Below are positions 15,535 through 23,767 of a stretch of DNA of 27,055 bases, one piece after another. The stretch comes from DATLZM01 sp035559315. Lineage in GTDB: Bacteria > Actinomycetota > UBA4738 > HRBIN12. A program made the position numbers and the translations under genes. Below the pieces are notes generated by a model. It was not told the DNA's origin. It searched no databases and saw nothing but the letters and a program-made list of their open reading frames with translations. Position 1 is the first letter of the stretch; every line of letters begins with the position of its first letter. The stretch covers positions 1 to 27,055 of the forward strand of contig DATMBJ010000200.1 of NCBI GenBank assembly GCA_035559315.1, in the 5' to 3' direction.

Positions 15535-17727
15535 ATGAGCGCCGAGCCGCAGCCCGCGCGGCTGGACGAGGCGCGCCGTCCCTCGGGCGCGCCGGTCCTC
15601 GTCACCGACCTCGCGAGCAAGACCCTCGCGGTGAAGGAGGGCGACACCTTCCTCTACTGCGACCTCGAGGGGAACCTGGACCAGGAGACGGACTTCGGCC
15701 TCGGCCTGTACTCCCGCGACACCCGGTTCCTGTCGCGGTTCCACATGCAGGTGTCGGGGCGCGACCCGGTGCTGCTGTCCTCCTCCTCGGAGCGCGCCTA
15801 CATGGCCTACGTCGACCTCACGAACCCCGATCTCTACGAGGGCGACCGGGTCGTCGTCCCCCAGCAGACCTTGAACATCCGCCGGATCCGCGCGATCAAC
15901 GGGCGCCTGTTCGAGCGGGTCCGGGTGAAGAACTACAACCCGCGCCCGGTCGCGCTCACGCTGGCGTTCACGTTCGGCGCCGACTTCGCCGACATCTTCG
16001 AGGTCCGGGGGCTCATCCGCGAACCCCACGAGCACGGCACCCGGCTCCCGCCCAAGGTGGAGGACGGCGCGATCGAGTTCGTCTACCTCGGCCGGGACGG
16101 CGTGCGGCGCGTCACCCGGATCGAGTTCGCCTCCCCGCCCGACGAGATCGAGCCCGCGGGCGAGCTGGTGACGGCGACCTTCCACCTCCACCTCGGGCCC
16201 TACCAGACCCGCCTCGTGGCCATGACCATCGAGCCGATCGTGGGGGAGCCGGCCCGGGCGGTCGAGTTCGACGTGGCGGTCCACGAGCTCCGCCGCTCCT
16301 ACGAGGAGTGGGAGCGGGAGTGCACGCAGATCGTCACCGACAACGAGCTCTTCAACCAGCTCCTCGACCGGAGCCTCCGGGACCTGCGGGCGCTCTACAC
16401 GAGGACCGACGGCGGCGGGATCCTGGCCGCCGGGATCCCCTGGTACGTCACGATCTTCGGCCGCGACGCCCTGATCAGCTCCCACCAGCTCCTGATGGTG
16501 AACCCCCGGCCGGCCCGGGAGGCGCTCGAGCTCCTCGCCCGCCACCAGGGGACCAAGGTCGACGACTGGCGGGACGAGGACCCGGGGAAGATCCTGCACG
16601 AGGTCCGCCGCGGCGAGCTCGCCGGGGCCGGGATCATCCCCCACACGCCGTACTACGGCTCGGTGGACTCCACGCCCTGGTTCCTGATCCTCCTGGCGCA
16701 GTACGTGCGCTGGACGGGGGACCTGGCGTTCGCCGAGCGGATGCTGCCGCACGCGGAGGCGGCGCTCCGGTGGATCGACGAGTACGGAGACCTCGACGGC
16801 GACGGGTTCGTCGAGTACCGGACGCGGTCGCCCCGGGGGATCCGCAACCAGGGGTGGAAGGACTCCCACGACGCGATCGTCCACGCCGACGGCCGCCTGG
16901 CCGAGCCGCCGATCGCGCTCTCCGAGGTCCAGGGCTACGTGTACCTCGCGAAGACCCGGATGGCGGACGTCTTCGCCGCGCTCGGGGACGAGCACCGCGC
17001 GGAATGGCTCCTGGCCCAGGCCCACGAGCTGCGCAAGCGGTTCAACGAGGCGTTCTGGATGGAGGACGAGCAGTACTTCGCGGCCGCCCTGGACGGCGAG
17101 AAGCGCCAGGTCCGCACGATCATGTCGAACCCGGGCCACGGCCTGTACTGCGACATCGTGGACCGCGACAAGGCCGCCGCGCTCGCGAAGCGCCTCCTCG
17201 CCCCCGACATGTTCTCGGGGTGGGGGATCCGGACCATGAGCAAGGCGGCCGCCGCCTACAACCCGATGAGCTACCACAACGGCTCGGTGTGGCCCCACGA
17301 CAACGCGCTGATCGCGGCGGGCCTCAAGCGCTACGGGTTCGTGCGGTCCACGAACCGGGTGGCCACGGCCCTGTTCGACGCCGCCATCCACGCCGACTAC
17401 ATGCGGCTGCCCGAGCTGTTCTGCGGGTTCACCCGCCGGAGCCCCAACCGCCCCGTCTCCTACCCGGTGGCCTGCTCGCCCCAGGCCTGGGCCGCGGGCT
17501 CGCCGTTCCTGATGCTCCAGGCGATGCTCGGGATCTCCGCGATGGCCCACCAGAACCTGCTCACGGTGAACAAGCCCCACCTGCCCCCCTGGCTCAACAC
17601 CGTGGAGCTCCGGAACATGCGGGTGGGCGCGAGCCGGATATCGCTCGTGTTCCGCCGGGAGGGGGAGATCACCTCGTTCTCGCTGCTCTCCCGGGAGGGC
17701 GACGTCCGGGTCGTGATGGAGGAATAG
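15535..17727 (+). CDS. Amylo-alpha-1,6-glucosidase / glycogen-debranching-type glycosidase
   Basis: This 730-residue protein has two domains. The N-terminal glycogen-debranching beta-sandwich (GDE_N, about 20-230) opens with LVTDLASKTLAVKEGDTF and carries the family block GLYSRDTRFLS. The C-terminal (alpha/alpha)6-barrel (about 290-690) has PWYVTIFGRDAL near 301, QGWKDSHDAI near 438 and NGSVWPHDNALIAAG near 581; these hold the acidic residues expected of the GH133-like catalytic centre. It probably hydrolyses an alpha-linked glucoside in the cytoplasm. Family members annotated as debranching enzymes include relatives with other substrates, so glycogen is not certain. No signal peptide is seen and no other glycogen genes lie nearby. 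The gene begins 93 bases after thrB with its own promoter-like box. Confidence 0.88.
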   Translation: MSAEPQPARLDEARRPSGAPVLVTDLASKTLAVKEGDTFLYCDLEGNLDQETDFGLGLYSRDTRFLSRFHMQVSGRDPVLLSSSSERAYMAYVDLTNPDLYEGDRVVVPQQTLNIRRIRAINGRLFERVRVKNYNPRPVALTLAFTFGADFADIFEVRGLIREPHEHGTRLPPKVEDGAIEFVYLGRDGVRRVTRIEFASPPDEIEPAGELVTATFHLHLGPYQTRLVAMTIEPIVGEPARAVEFDVAVHELRRSYEEWERECTQIVTDNELFNQLLDRSLRDLRALYTRTDGGGILAAGIPWYVTIFGRDALISSHQLLMVNPRPAREALELLARHQGTKVDDWRDEDPGKILHEVRRGELAGAGIIPHTPYYGSVDSTPWFLILLAQYVRWTGDLAFAERMLPHAEAALRWIDEYGDLDGDGFVEYRTRSPRGIRNQGWKDSHDAIVHADGRLAEPPIALSEVQGYVYLAKTRMADVFAALGDEHRAEWLLAQAHELRKRFNEAFWMEDEQYFAAALDGEKRQVRTIMSNPGHGLYCDIVDRDKAAALAKRLLAPDMFSGWGIRTMSKAAAAYNPMSYHNGSVWPHDNALIAAGLKRYGFVRSTNRVATALFDAAIHADYMRLPELFCGFTRRSPNRPVSYPVACSPQAWAAGSPFLMLQAMLGISAMAHQNLLTVNKPHLPPWLNTVELRNMRVGASRISLVFRREGEITSFSLLSREGDVRVVMEE

Positions 17728-17750
17728 GGCCCCCGGCGTCCGACCGGTCC

Positions 17751-17786
17751 GCCGTGCTCGGCGCTTGGCGCGGTGCGAGCACCGGC
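17751..17786 (+). terminator. Stem-loop between debranching enzyme and second cyclase gene
   Basis: GCCGTGCTCG (17751-17760) pairs with CGAGCACCGGC (17776-17786) to give 10 base pairs with one bulged base and a 15-base loop. The right arm can alternatively pair as CGGTG-CGAG-CACCG (17771-17784), so two exclusive structures are possible. It lies 24 bases after the stop of the debranching-type gene. No T-tract follows. It may be a terminator or a regulatory stem for the cyclase gene. Confidence 0.35.
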
Positions 17787-17831
17787 GTCATGCTACCGGC
17801 GGTGGAGGGGGGAGGGCCTCGGGAGCGTTCC

Positions 17832-20800
17832 ATGAGCGGCCGGACGATCCGCGAGGAGCGGAAGGTCGTCACCGTGCTGGCGGCCGACGTCGTCGGCTCG
17901 ACCTCGATCGCCGAACGGCTGGACCCCGAGGACGCGAAGGACATCATCGACGGGGCCCTGGCCAGGGTGATCCGGGCCGTCGAGGGGTACGGCGGCACCG
18001 TGAAGGACCTCGCCGGGGACGGCGCCCTGGCCTTGTTCGGGGCGCCCGAGGCCCATGAGGACGACCCGGAACGGGCCGTCCGGGCCGGCCTGCGGATCGT
18101 GCAGGACATCGCCGAGTACGCGGGGACCGTGGCCGAGCGGTGGGCGGTAGAGGGGTTCGCCGTCCGGGTGGGCATCGAGACCGGGCTGGTCGTGCTGGGA
18201 GCGGTGGGGGCCGGCAGCCGGGTGGAGTACGGGGCGACCGGCGACCCCGTGAACACCGCCGCCCGCCTCCAAGCGGCCGCCGCCCCGGGGTCCGTGCTGG
18301 TGGGACCGGCCACCCACCGCCTGGTCCGGCCGCTGTTCGAATGGGGGGAGCCGCGGACGCTCCAGCTCAAGGGGAAGGCCGAGCCCGTCCCGGCCTTCGA
18401 GGTCCGAGGCCCCGGCCCGGCGCGCGGGAGGCCCCGTGGCCTGGAGGGGGTGGAAGCGCCGACGATCATCGGCCGCGACCGGGAGCTCGAGGTCGTCCGA
18501 GACGTCGCGGACGCCCTGCGGGCGGGCCGCGGAGGGCTCCTGTTCATCGTGGGGGAGCCCGGGGTGGGCAAGAGCCGGCTGCTGGCGGAGCTCAGGGACC
18601 TCGTGCTGGCCCACCCTGGGGCGGCCTGGCTGGAGGGCCGGTGCGTCTCCTACGGCGGGACGACGCCCTACCTCCCGTTCCGCGATCTCCTCCGGGGGTG
18701 GCTCGGGGCGCCCCTGGCGGCCGCCGACCCTCAGGTGCGTGAGGTGCTCCGGGCCCGGGTGGCGGCCCTGTTCGGCGGCGCGGCCCCCGAGGTGCTCCCG
18801 TACCTCGCCGCGATCGCCGGCCTCCCCGCCGAGGGGGATGGTGAGCTGGCGCGGCTCTCCCCGGAGGCCCTCCAGTACCGGATCGCGGAGGCTGTGCGCT
18901 CCCTCGTCGAGCGGCTGGCCCGGAGCGGTCCCCTGGGCCTGGCCGTCGAAGACCTGCACTGGGCCGATCCCACCTCGGTCGGCCTCGCCGAGCGGCTCCT
19001 CCCCCTCGTCCCTGCCCGGCCCGTGGTGCTCGTCTTCACGCAGCGGCCCGAACGGGACCACCCGTCGTGGAGGTTCCGGGAGGACGCGGTGGAGCGGGCG
19101 GGAGGGACGGCGCGGGCGATCGCGCTCGACGCGCTCCCGCGGGGCGAGGACCGGCGGCTCCTCGAGGAGCTGGTGGGCCCGGGCACGCTCCCCGGGGAGC
19201 TCGAGGAGCGGCTCCTCGCCGGGGCGGAGGGCAACCCGTTCTTCCTGGAGGAGCTGGTCCGTTCCCTGGTCGACGGCAGGGCGCTGGTGCGCGGGGAGGG
19301 GGGATGGCGGTTCGTCCAGGAGGTGCCGGTGGAGGTCCCCGCCACGGTCGAGAAGGTGATCCTGTCCCGGCTGGACCGCCTGCCCGCCACGTCCCGCGAC
19401 GTCCTGGACGCGGCGTCCGTGCTGGGTCGTCGGTTCGGCCGGCCGCTCCTCCGGGCGGTGTCCGGGCTGGGGGGCGAGCTCGACCCGGCCCTGGCCCACC
19501 TGCTGAGGGTGGAGCTGCTCCGGGAGGAGCTCCCGGGGGCGGAGCCCGAGTACCGGTTCACGCACGCGCTGATCCAGGAGACCGCGTACCGGACCCTGCT
19601 CCGGAAGCGGCGCCGGCAGCTCCACGGCAGGGCGGCGGCGGCCATCCTGTCGCTCGCCGGGGACCGGGTCGAGCAGCACTACGGGGTCCTCGCGCACCAC
19701 TACCGCGAGGCCGACGAGCCCGCCGCCGCCCTCCGCTACTACCGGCTGGCCGGGGACGCGGCGAGGAGCGTCTACGCCGTGGGGGAGGCGCTCGCGCACT
19801 ACTCGGCGGCCCTCGAGCTCGCCGCCCTCCCGGCCGCCGGGGCCGACGAGCGTCTGGCCGGGGAGCTCCATCTCCATCGGGGAGGGATGCGCTTCCGATG
19901 CGGCGACCTGATCGGCGCCAGGGCGGACCTCGAGGCCGCCCTGGACCACGCCCGGTCGGTGGGGGACCGGGCCACCGAGATGCGGGCCCTGAGCGAGCTC
20001 GGGTTCCTCCTGGCCGGAGCGGTCGACTACCGGGACTCGCTGGAGCACCTGGACGCGGCGCTCGAGCTGGCGGAGGGGCTCGGCGACCCGGGGGCCCAGG
20101 TGGAGGCGGCCTCCCGGCTCTCGATCGTGAACACCAACCTGCTCCGGCTGGACCACGCGCACGAGAGCAGCCGGCGCGCGCTCGAGCTGGCCAGGGGGTT
20201 GGGCGACGAGCGCGCCCTGGCCACCGCGATGGACGCCCTCCAGGTGGCCTCGGTGATGATCGGCGACATGGCCACCGTGGACGAGCTCTCGGGGAAGCTC
20301 GCCGCGATCCACCGAGGGCGCGGGGATCTGTGGCACCTCCAGACCGCGTTGTTCCAGTGGGCGTGGGTCCCCATCGCGGCCGGCCGGTGGGACGAGGCCG
20401 TGGCCCGCCTGGAGGAGGCCAGCGCTGTCAACCGGAGGATCGAGGACCGGGGGAACGAGCCGATCTTCCCGGCCACGCGGTGCTGGATCGCCAGGGCCCG
20501 CGGCCGGTACGGGGAGGCGCTGTCGGAGGGCCGGCGGGCGTTCTCGCTCGCGCTGGAGCTCGGGCACGAGGAGTGGGTGGCCTGGGCGGGGTGGCAACTC
20601 GGGTGGACCTACCTGGAGCTGTTCGCCCTCGATGAGGCTGCGGACGTGCTGGCCGCCGCGGAGGAGGCCTCCCGGCGGGCAGCCGCCCGGATCGAGCACG
20701 TCCCGGCGGTGTGCTTGCTCGCCCTGGCCCTGGATCTCCAAGGGCGGGAACGCGAGGCGCGGGGCCTCGCCGACCGCGGAGCCCAGCTATGGTCGGAGGT

Positions 20801-21224
20801 CACCGCGCCCCCTGGCCGGGCCTACCTCCAGGGGGCGAGCGGCCTCCTGGCGCTGGCCCGACTCCACGTGCGGAGGGGGCGGCCGGACGTCGCCGCAGGG
20901 CTCGTCGGGCCGCTCCTCGTCGCGGCCGAGGCGGCCGGCTGGTGGGAGTTCGTGGCCTCGGCATCGATCGTCGCGGCGCTGGCCCACGAGGCGCTGGGCC
21001 GGGCCGCCCGGGCCGAGGCGGCCGTCCGCCGGGCCCTGGAGGTGGCGTCCCGGGTGGAGCTCCCGTGGATCGGCTGGCAGGCCCACGCCGCGCTGGCCCG
21101 GCTGCGCGGAGCGGAGGAGCACCGGGAGGCCGCCCTGGCGGGGATCGCGGGCTTGTCCCGAGCCATCCCGGACGAGACGATACGCGCGGGCTTCACGGAG
21201 GCGGCGACGGCCGCGGCTCGATGA
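17832..21224 (+). CDS. Class III nucleotidyl cyclase / AAA ATPase / TPR protein (second copy type)
   Basis: This 1130-residue protein has the same plan as the one at 4733 but no zinc ribbons. The cyclase domain (about 10-190) keeps both metal aspartates (Asp19 and Asp63) and the transition-state pair Asn141/Arg145 in NTAAR. However, the position four residues before Asp63, normally the adenine-reading Lys, is Asp59 (Lys58 is next to it), and the second purine position is Gly134. Substrate choice is therefore uncertain. The AAA/STAND module has Walker A GEPGVGKS (241-248) and Walker B AVEDLHWAD (Asp374). TPR-like helical repeats fill roughly residues 600-1130. ATG 17832 is preceded by CGGGAGCG; an in-frame ATG at 17790 would add 14 residues. 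VOC-protein gene follows after 15 bases. Confidence 0.87.
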   Translation: MSGRTIREERKVVTVLAADVVGSTSIAERLDPEDAKDIIDGALARVIRAVEGYGGTVKDLAGDGALALFGAPEAHEDDPERAVRAGLRIVQDIAEYAGTVAERWAVEGFAVRVGIETGLVVLGAVGAGSRVEYGATGDPVNTAARLQAAAAPGSVLVGPATHRLVRPLFEWGEPRTLQLKGKAEPVPAFEVRGPGPARGRPRGLEGVEAPTIIGRDRELEVVRDVADALRAGRGGLLFIVGEPGVGKSRLLAELRDLVLAHPGAAWLEGRCVSYGGTTPYLPFRDLLRGWLGAPLAAADPQVREVLRARVAALFGGAAPEVLPYLAAIAGLPAEGDGELARLSPEALQYRIAEAVRSLVERLARSGPLGLAVEDLHWADPTSVGLAERLLPLVPARPVVLVFTQRPERDHPSWRFREDAVERAGGTARAIALDALPRGEDRRLLEELVGPGTLPGELEERLLAGAEGNPFFLEELVRSLVDGRALVRGEGGWRFVQEVPVEVPATVEKVILSRLDRLPATSRDVLDAASVLGRRFGRPLLRAVSGLGGELDPALAHLLRVELLREELPGAEPEYRFTHALIQETAYRTLLRKRRRQLHGRAAAAILSLAGDRVEQHYGVLAHHYREADEPAAALRYYRLAGDAARSVYAVGEALAHYSAALELAALPAAGADERLAGELHLHRGGMRFRCGDLIGARADLEAALDHARSVGDRATEMRALSELGFLLAGAVDYRDSLEHLDAALELAEGLGDPGAQVEAASRLSIVNTNLLRLDHAHESSRRALELARGLGDERALATAMDALQVASVMIGDMATVDELSGKLAAIHRGRGDLWHLQTALFQWAWVPIAAGRWDEAVARLEEASAVNRRIEDRGNEPIFPATRCWIARARGRYGEALSEGRRAFSLALELGHEEWVAWAGWQLGWTYLELFALDEAADVLAAAEEASRRAAARIEHVPAVCLLALALDLQGREREARGLADRGAQLWSEVTAPPGRAYLQGASGLLALARLHVRRGRPDVAAGLVGPLLVAAEAAGWWEFVASASIVAALAHEALGRAARAEAAVRRALEVASRVELPWIGWQAHAALARLRGAEEHREAALAGIAGLSRAIPDETIRAGFTEAATAAAR

Positions 21225-21239
21225 AGGGAGGGATGCGGG

Positions 21240-21665
21240 GTGAGGGCGGTCGGGATCCACCACATCACGGTCCGGGTCCAGGACCCGGAGGCGTCGAGGC
21301 GGTGGTACGAGGAGGTCCTGGGCCTCGGGTTCATGGAGATCCCCGTCGACGAGCGCGTCACCGGGATCTGGCGGGGTCGCCCGACGTCCGGCGCGCTCCA
21401 CGCGACGCAGGTCGGGGGGACGTTCGTGATCCTCGCGCCGCCGCTCGAGGGCACCTCGGGGGACGACCGGTTCAGCGAGTACCGGATCGGCGTGGACCAC
21501 CTCGCCTTCGCCGTCGAGGATCGGTCCGAGCTCGACGCGCTGGTCGAACGGCTCCGGGCGGCTGGGGTCCACACAGAGGGGGTGGAGGTGGATCCCGTGC
21601 TGGACAAGGAGTACGTGTGCTTCCGGGACCCGGACAACGTGCAGTGGGAGGCCTACATGGTCTAG
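21240..21665 (+). CDS. VOC-superfamily (glyoxalase-like) protein
   Basis: This 141-residue protein is a single vicinal-oxygen-chelate domain built of two beta-alpha-beta-beta-beta halves. The first starts GIHHITVRVQDPEASRRWYE, and the second begins at IGVDHLAFAVED. Candidate metal ligands are His8 (or His7), His87 and Glu137 in WEAYMV, the usual pattern for glyoxalase I, methylmalonyl-CoA epimerase, fosfomycin-resistance and dioxygenase relatives. The specific reaction cannot be decided. GTG 21240 has AAGGGAGGG about 8 bases upstream, overlapping the space after the cyclase stop, so it is probably co-transcribed with that gene. It ends 40 bases from the convergent marP-like gene. Confidence 0.82.
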   Translation: MRAVGIHHITVRVQDPEASRRWYEEVLGLGFMEIPVDERVTGIWRGRPTSGALHATQVGGTFVILAPPLEGTSGDDRFSEYRIGVDHLAFAVEDRSELDALVERLRAAGVHTEGVEVDPVLDKEYVCFRDPDNVQWEAYMV

Positions 21666-21705
21666 CCGGCGTCCCCGGGGAAGGCGAGCGGGTCGGCGCG
21701 GTGGG

Positions 21706-22878
21706 TCAGCGCAGGCAGGGACCGGTGGGGACGGGCGCGGTCCGTCCCTCGGCGCGCTCCAGGGCGGGCTCGACCTCGTCCGAGGCGAGGGCGTAGCCGA
21801 TCCCCGGGTCCGTGGTGGAGCCCGCGAACACCACCCCGAGCACGGTCCCGTCCGCGTCCACGAAGGGCCCCCCGGAGTTCCCCGGCCGGACCTCGGCCTG
21901 GAGCTCGTAGACCTCGCGGCGGACCCGGCCGCGCCCGTAGATGTCCCGGCCCACCGCCTCGAGGCGCGCCCGCAGGGCGGCCGGCACCGCCGTGAGGCCA
22001 CCCCCCTCGGGGTAGCCGAGCACCGCGGCTCCCTCGCCCCGCTCCGCGGGCTCGGTCGCGAGCTCGAGCGGCGGCCCGACCGGCTCGGCGATCCGGAGCA
22101 CCGCGACGTCGAGCTCCGGGTCGAACAGGACCGGCGTGGCGGCGTGGACCGTCCCGTCGGCCTCCCGGACCTCGGGCGCGTCGACCCCCGCCACCACGTG
22201 GGCGTTGGTCACGACGTAGCCGGGGGCGGCCAGGAACCCGCTCCCCTCCTGGATCCGCCCGCACGCCTCCCCGGCCACCTGGACCGTCGCGTCGTCGGCG
22301 GCCGCCACCGCCCGTCGGACCTCCCGCCGGGTCGGGCCCTCGACCGGCGCCGCGGGCGCCGGGGGGAGCCCGGCGAACACCTCGGGGAACCCGAACCGGT
22401 TGAGGAACCGACGGACCTGGGCCAGGAGCGAGGGCGGCTCGGGGAGCGTCGCCGCGAGCCCGCGGACGATCGCCGAACGGCGGATCTCGCGGGCGAGCGC
22501 CGGCGACGGCCCGTGGACCAGGTTCAGCGCGAGGAACCAGGTGGCGAGGAGCAGCGCGCCGACCGAGATCAGCGAGCCGGCCGCCCGGTCGACCGCGCGC
22601 AGGCGGGACCGGTGGGTCGCCGCCCGCAGGCCGGAGCCGACGAGCCAGCCGATCCCGTCCCCGACCAGCCCGAGCGCGAGGAACGTGCCGAGGGCGATCC
22701 CGGCCTGGGCCTCCGGCCGCTCGGCGACCCGCGCGAGGTAGGGCGCGAGGAGCGCACCCGCCACGAGCCCCGCCCCCAGGCCCCCGTAGGCCAGCACCTG
22801 GAGGAGCGCGCCGCGCCGGTAGCCCGTGTAGGCGGCGCCGGCCGAGAGCGCCAGGAGGACGAGGTCCACGGCCGACAC
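21706..22878 (-). CDS. marP: CvpA-domain membrane serine protease, MarP-like
   Basis: This 390-residue protein has an N-terminal CvpA-like domain of about four membrane helices (1-125), a linker, and a trypsin-like protease domain facing outside the membrane (about 185-385). The catalytic triad is His227 (TNAHVV), Asp257 (LDVAVLRI) and Ser335 (RPGNSGGP). Cys206 and Cys388 flank the domain. In M. tuberculosis MarP (Rv3671c) the triad is His235/Asp264/Ser343 with a Cys214-Cys395 disulfide, so spacing is nearly identical. MarP is needed for acid and oxidative stress resistance and processes a cell-wall hydrolase. The same role is inferred here. GTG 22878 starts at SAVDLVLL; no ribosome site is obvious. 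It is divergent from the metallophosphoesterase gene. Confidence 0.9.
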   Translation of the reverse strand: MSAVDLVLLALSAGAAYTGYRRGALLQVLAYGGLGAGLVAGALLAPYLARVAERPEAQAGIALGTFLALGLVGDGIGWLVGSGLRAATHRSRLRAVDRAAGSLISVGALLLATWFLALNLVHGPSPALAREIRRSAIVRGLAATLPEPPSLLAQVRRFLNRFGFPEVFAGLPPAPAAPVEGPTRREVRRAVAAADDATVQVAGEACGRIQEGSGFLAAPGYVVTNAHVVAGVDAPEVREADGTVHAATPVLFDPELDVAVLRIAEPVGPPLELATEPAERGEGAAVLGYPEGGGLTAVPAALRARLEAVGRDIYGRGRVRREVYELQAEVRPGNSGGPFVDADGTVLGVVFAGSTTDPGIGYALASDEVEPALERAEGRTAPVPTGPCLR

Positions 22879-22907
22879 ACCGGCATCGTCGCACAGCCCA
22901 GCCGCGC

Positions 22908-22913
22908 TAGACT
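22908..22913 (+). promoter_or_regulatory. -10 box TAGACT of the phosphoesterase-cDPG operon (leaderless)
   Basis: TAGACT is followed by six bases (CGCCCC) and GTG 22920. No ribosome site precedes the GTG. The arrangement equals that at 8252 and 2440. As the genes up to the transaldolase follow closely, this could drive the whole cDPG module. Confidence 0.5.
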
Positions 22914-22919
22914 CGCCCC

Positions 22920-23726
22920 GTGGTCACGATCGCCCACATCTCCGACCCCCACGTGGGCTCCCCCTACTTCGTCCCGAACCTGATGAACCGGGTGATCGTG
23001 GAGCTGAACGAGCTCTCCCCGGACGCCGTGGTCTGCACCGGGGACCTGACCAACGAGGGCTACCGGCAGGAGTACAAGAACTGGGTGGCGTACGCCCAGC
23101 GGATCGAGTCCCGGGTCCTCACGGTCTGCGGCAACCACGACGCGCGGAACGTCGGCTACCTCCACTTCGAGGAGCTGATCGGGCCCCGGCACTGGGCGGT
23201 GGACGTCCGGGGCGTGCGGATCGTCGGGGTGGACTCGAGCGAGCCGGACCTGAACGAGGGACAGGTGGGAAGGGAGCGCTACGACTGGATCCAGGAGCAG
23301 TTCGACGTCCCGGCCGACCTCAAGATCTTCTGCCTCCACCACCACCTGATCGCGGTGCCGGGGACCGGGCGGGAGCGGAGCACGGTGGCCGACGCCGGCG
23401 ACCTCCTGGAGGTGCTGATCCGGGCCGGGGTGCACATCGTGCTGTCGGGGCACAAGCACGTGCCCTACGTGTGGCGGATCGAGGACCTCTACGTGGCGAC
23501 CGCCGGCACGGTCGCCTCGCTCCGGCTCCGCGGCTACACCAAACCCTGCTACAACGTGCTCGAGATCGACGGAGACGAGGTGAAGATCCTCCGGAAGTTC
23601 CCCTTCGGCGGCTCCAACGTGATCGCCCACTTCTCGCTCTCCACCGGCGCGCAGTACTTCCGCGAGCTGGAGCCGCCGGTGCAGCTCGCGGCGGGCGAGC
23701 AACCGGTGGGCTCGGCCGGCGAGTAG
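22920..23726 (+). CDS. Calcineurin-like metallophosphoesterase (CpdA/Rv0805-like)
   Basis: This 268-residue binuclear metallophosphoesterase has all five family motifs in order: DPH (Asp9, His11), GD (Asp42), GNHD (Asn72, His73), an HHH segment (140-142) and GHKH (His178, His180). The layout resembles class III cyclic-nucleotide phosphodiesterases such as CpdA and Rv0805, so hydrolysis of cAMP or another phosphodiester is plausible. Its place as first gene of the operon with cDPG synthetase, 41 bases upstream of it, raises the alternative that it hydrolyses cDPG or 2,3-diphosphoglycerate; that is inference. It has no signal peptide. The C-terminal 50 residues form a beta-rich extension. Confidence 0.87.
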   Translation: MVTIAHISDPHVGSPYFVPNLMNRVIVELNELSPDAVVCTGDLTNEGYRQEYKNWVAYAQRIESRVLTVCGNHDARNVGYLHFEELIGPRHWAVDVRGVRIVGVDSSEPDLNEGQVGRERYDWIQEQFDVPADLKIFCLHHHLIAVPGTGRERSTVADAGDLLEVLIRAGVHIVLSGHKHVPYVWRIEDLYVATAGTVASLRLRGYTKPCYNVLEIDGDEVKILRKFPFGGSNVIAHFSLSTGAQYFRELEPPVQLAAGEQPVGSAGE

Positions 23727-23767
23727 CGGCGGAGCGGCGGGGCGCCCGGGGGCCCGCGGGAGGTTCG

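Noticed and set aside
13237..17580. A 1447-codon minus-strand open frame opposite hom, thrC, thrB and the debranching enzyme
   Set aside because: It crosses gene boundaries and is rich in His/Arg/Pro/Gly without any family motif, so it is a composition artefact.
17793..20741. A 982-codon minus-strand open frame opposite the second cyclase
   Set aside because: It lies wholly antisense to a gene with clear cyclase, Walker and TPR features and has no recognisable motif itself.
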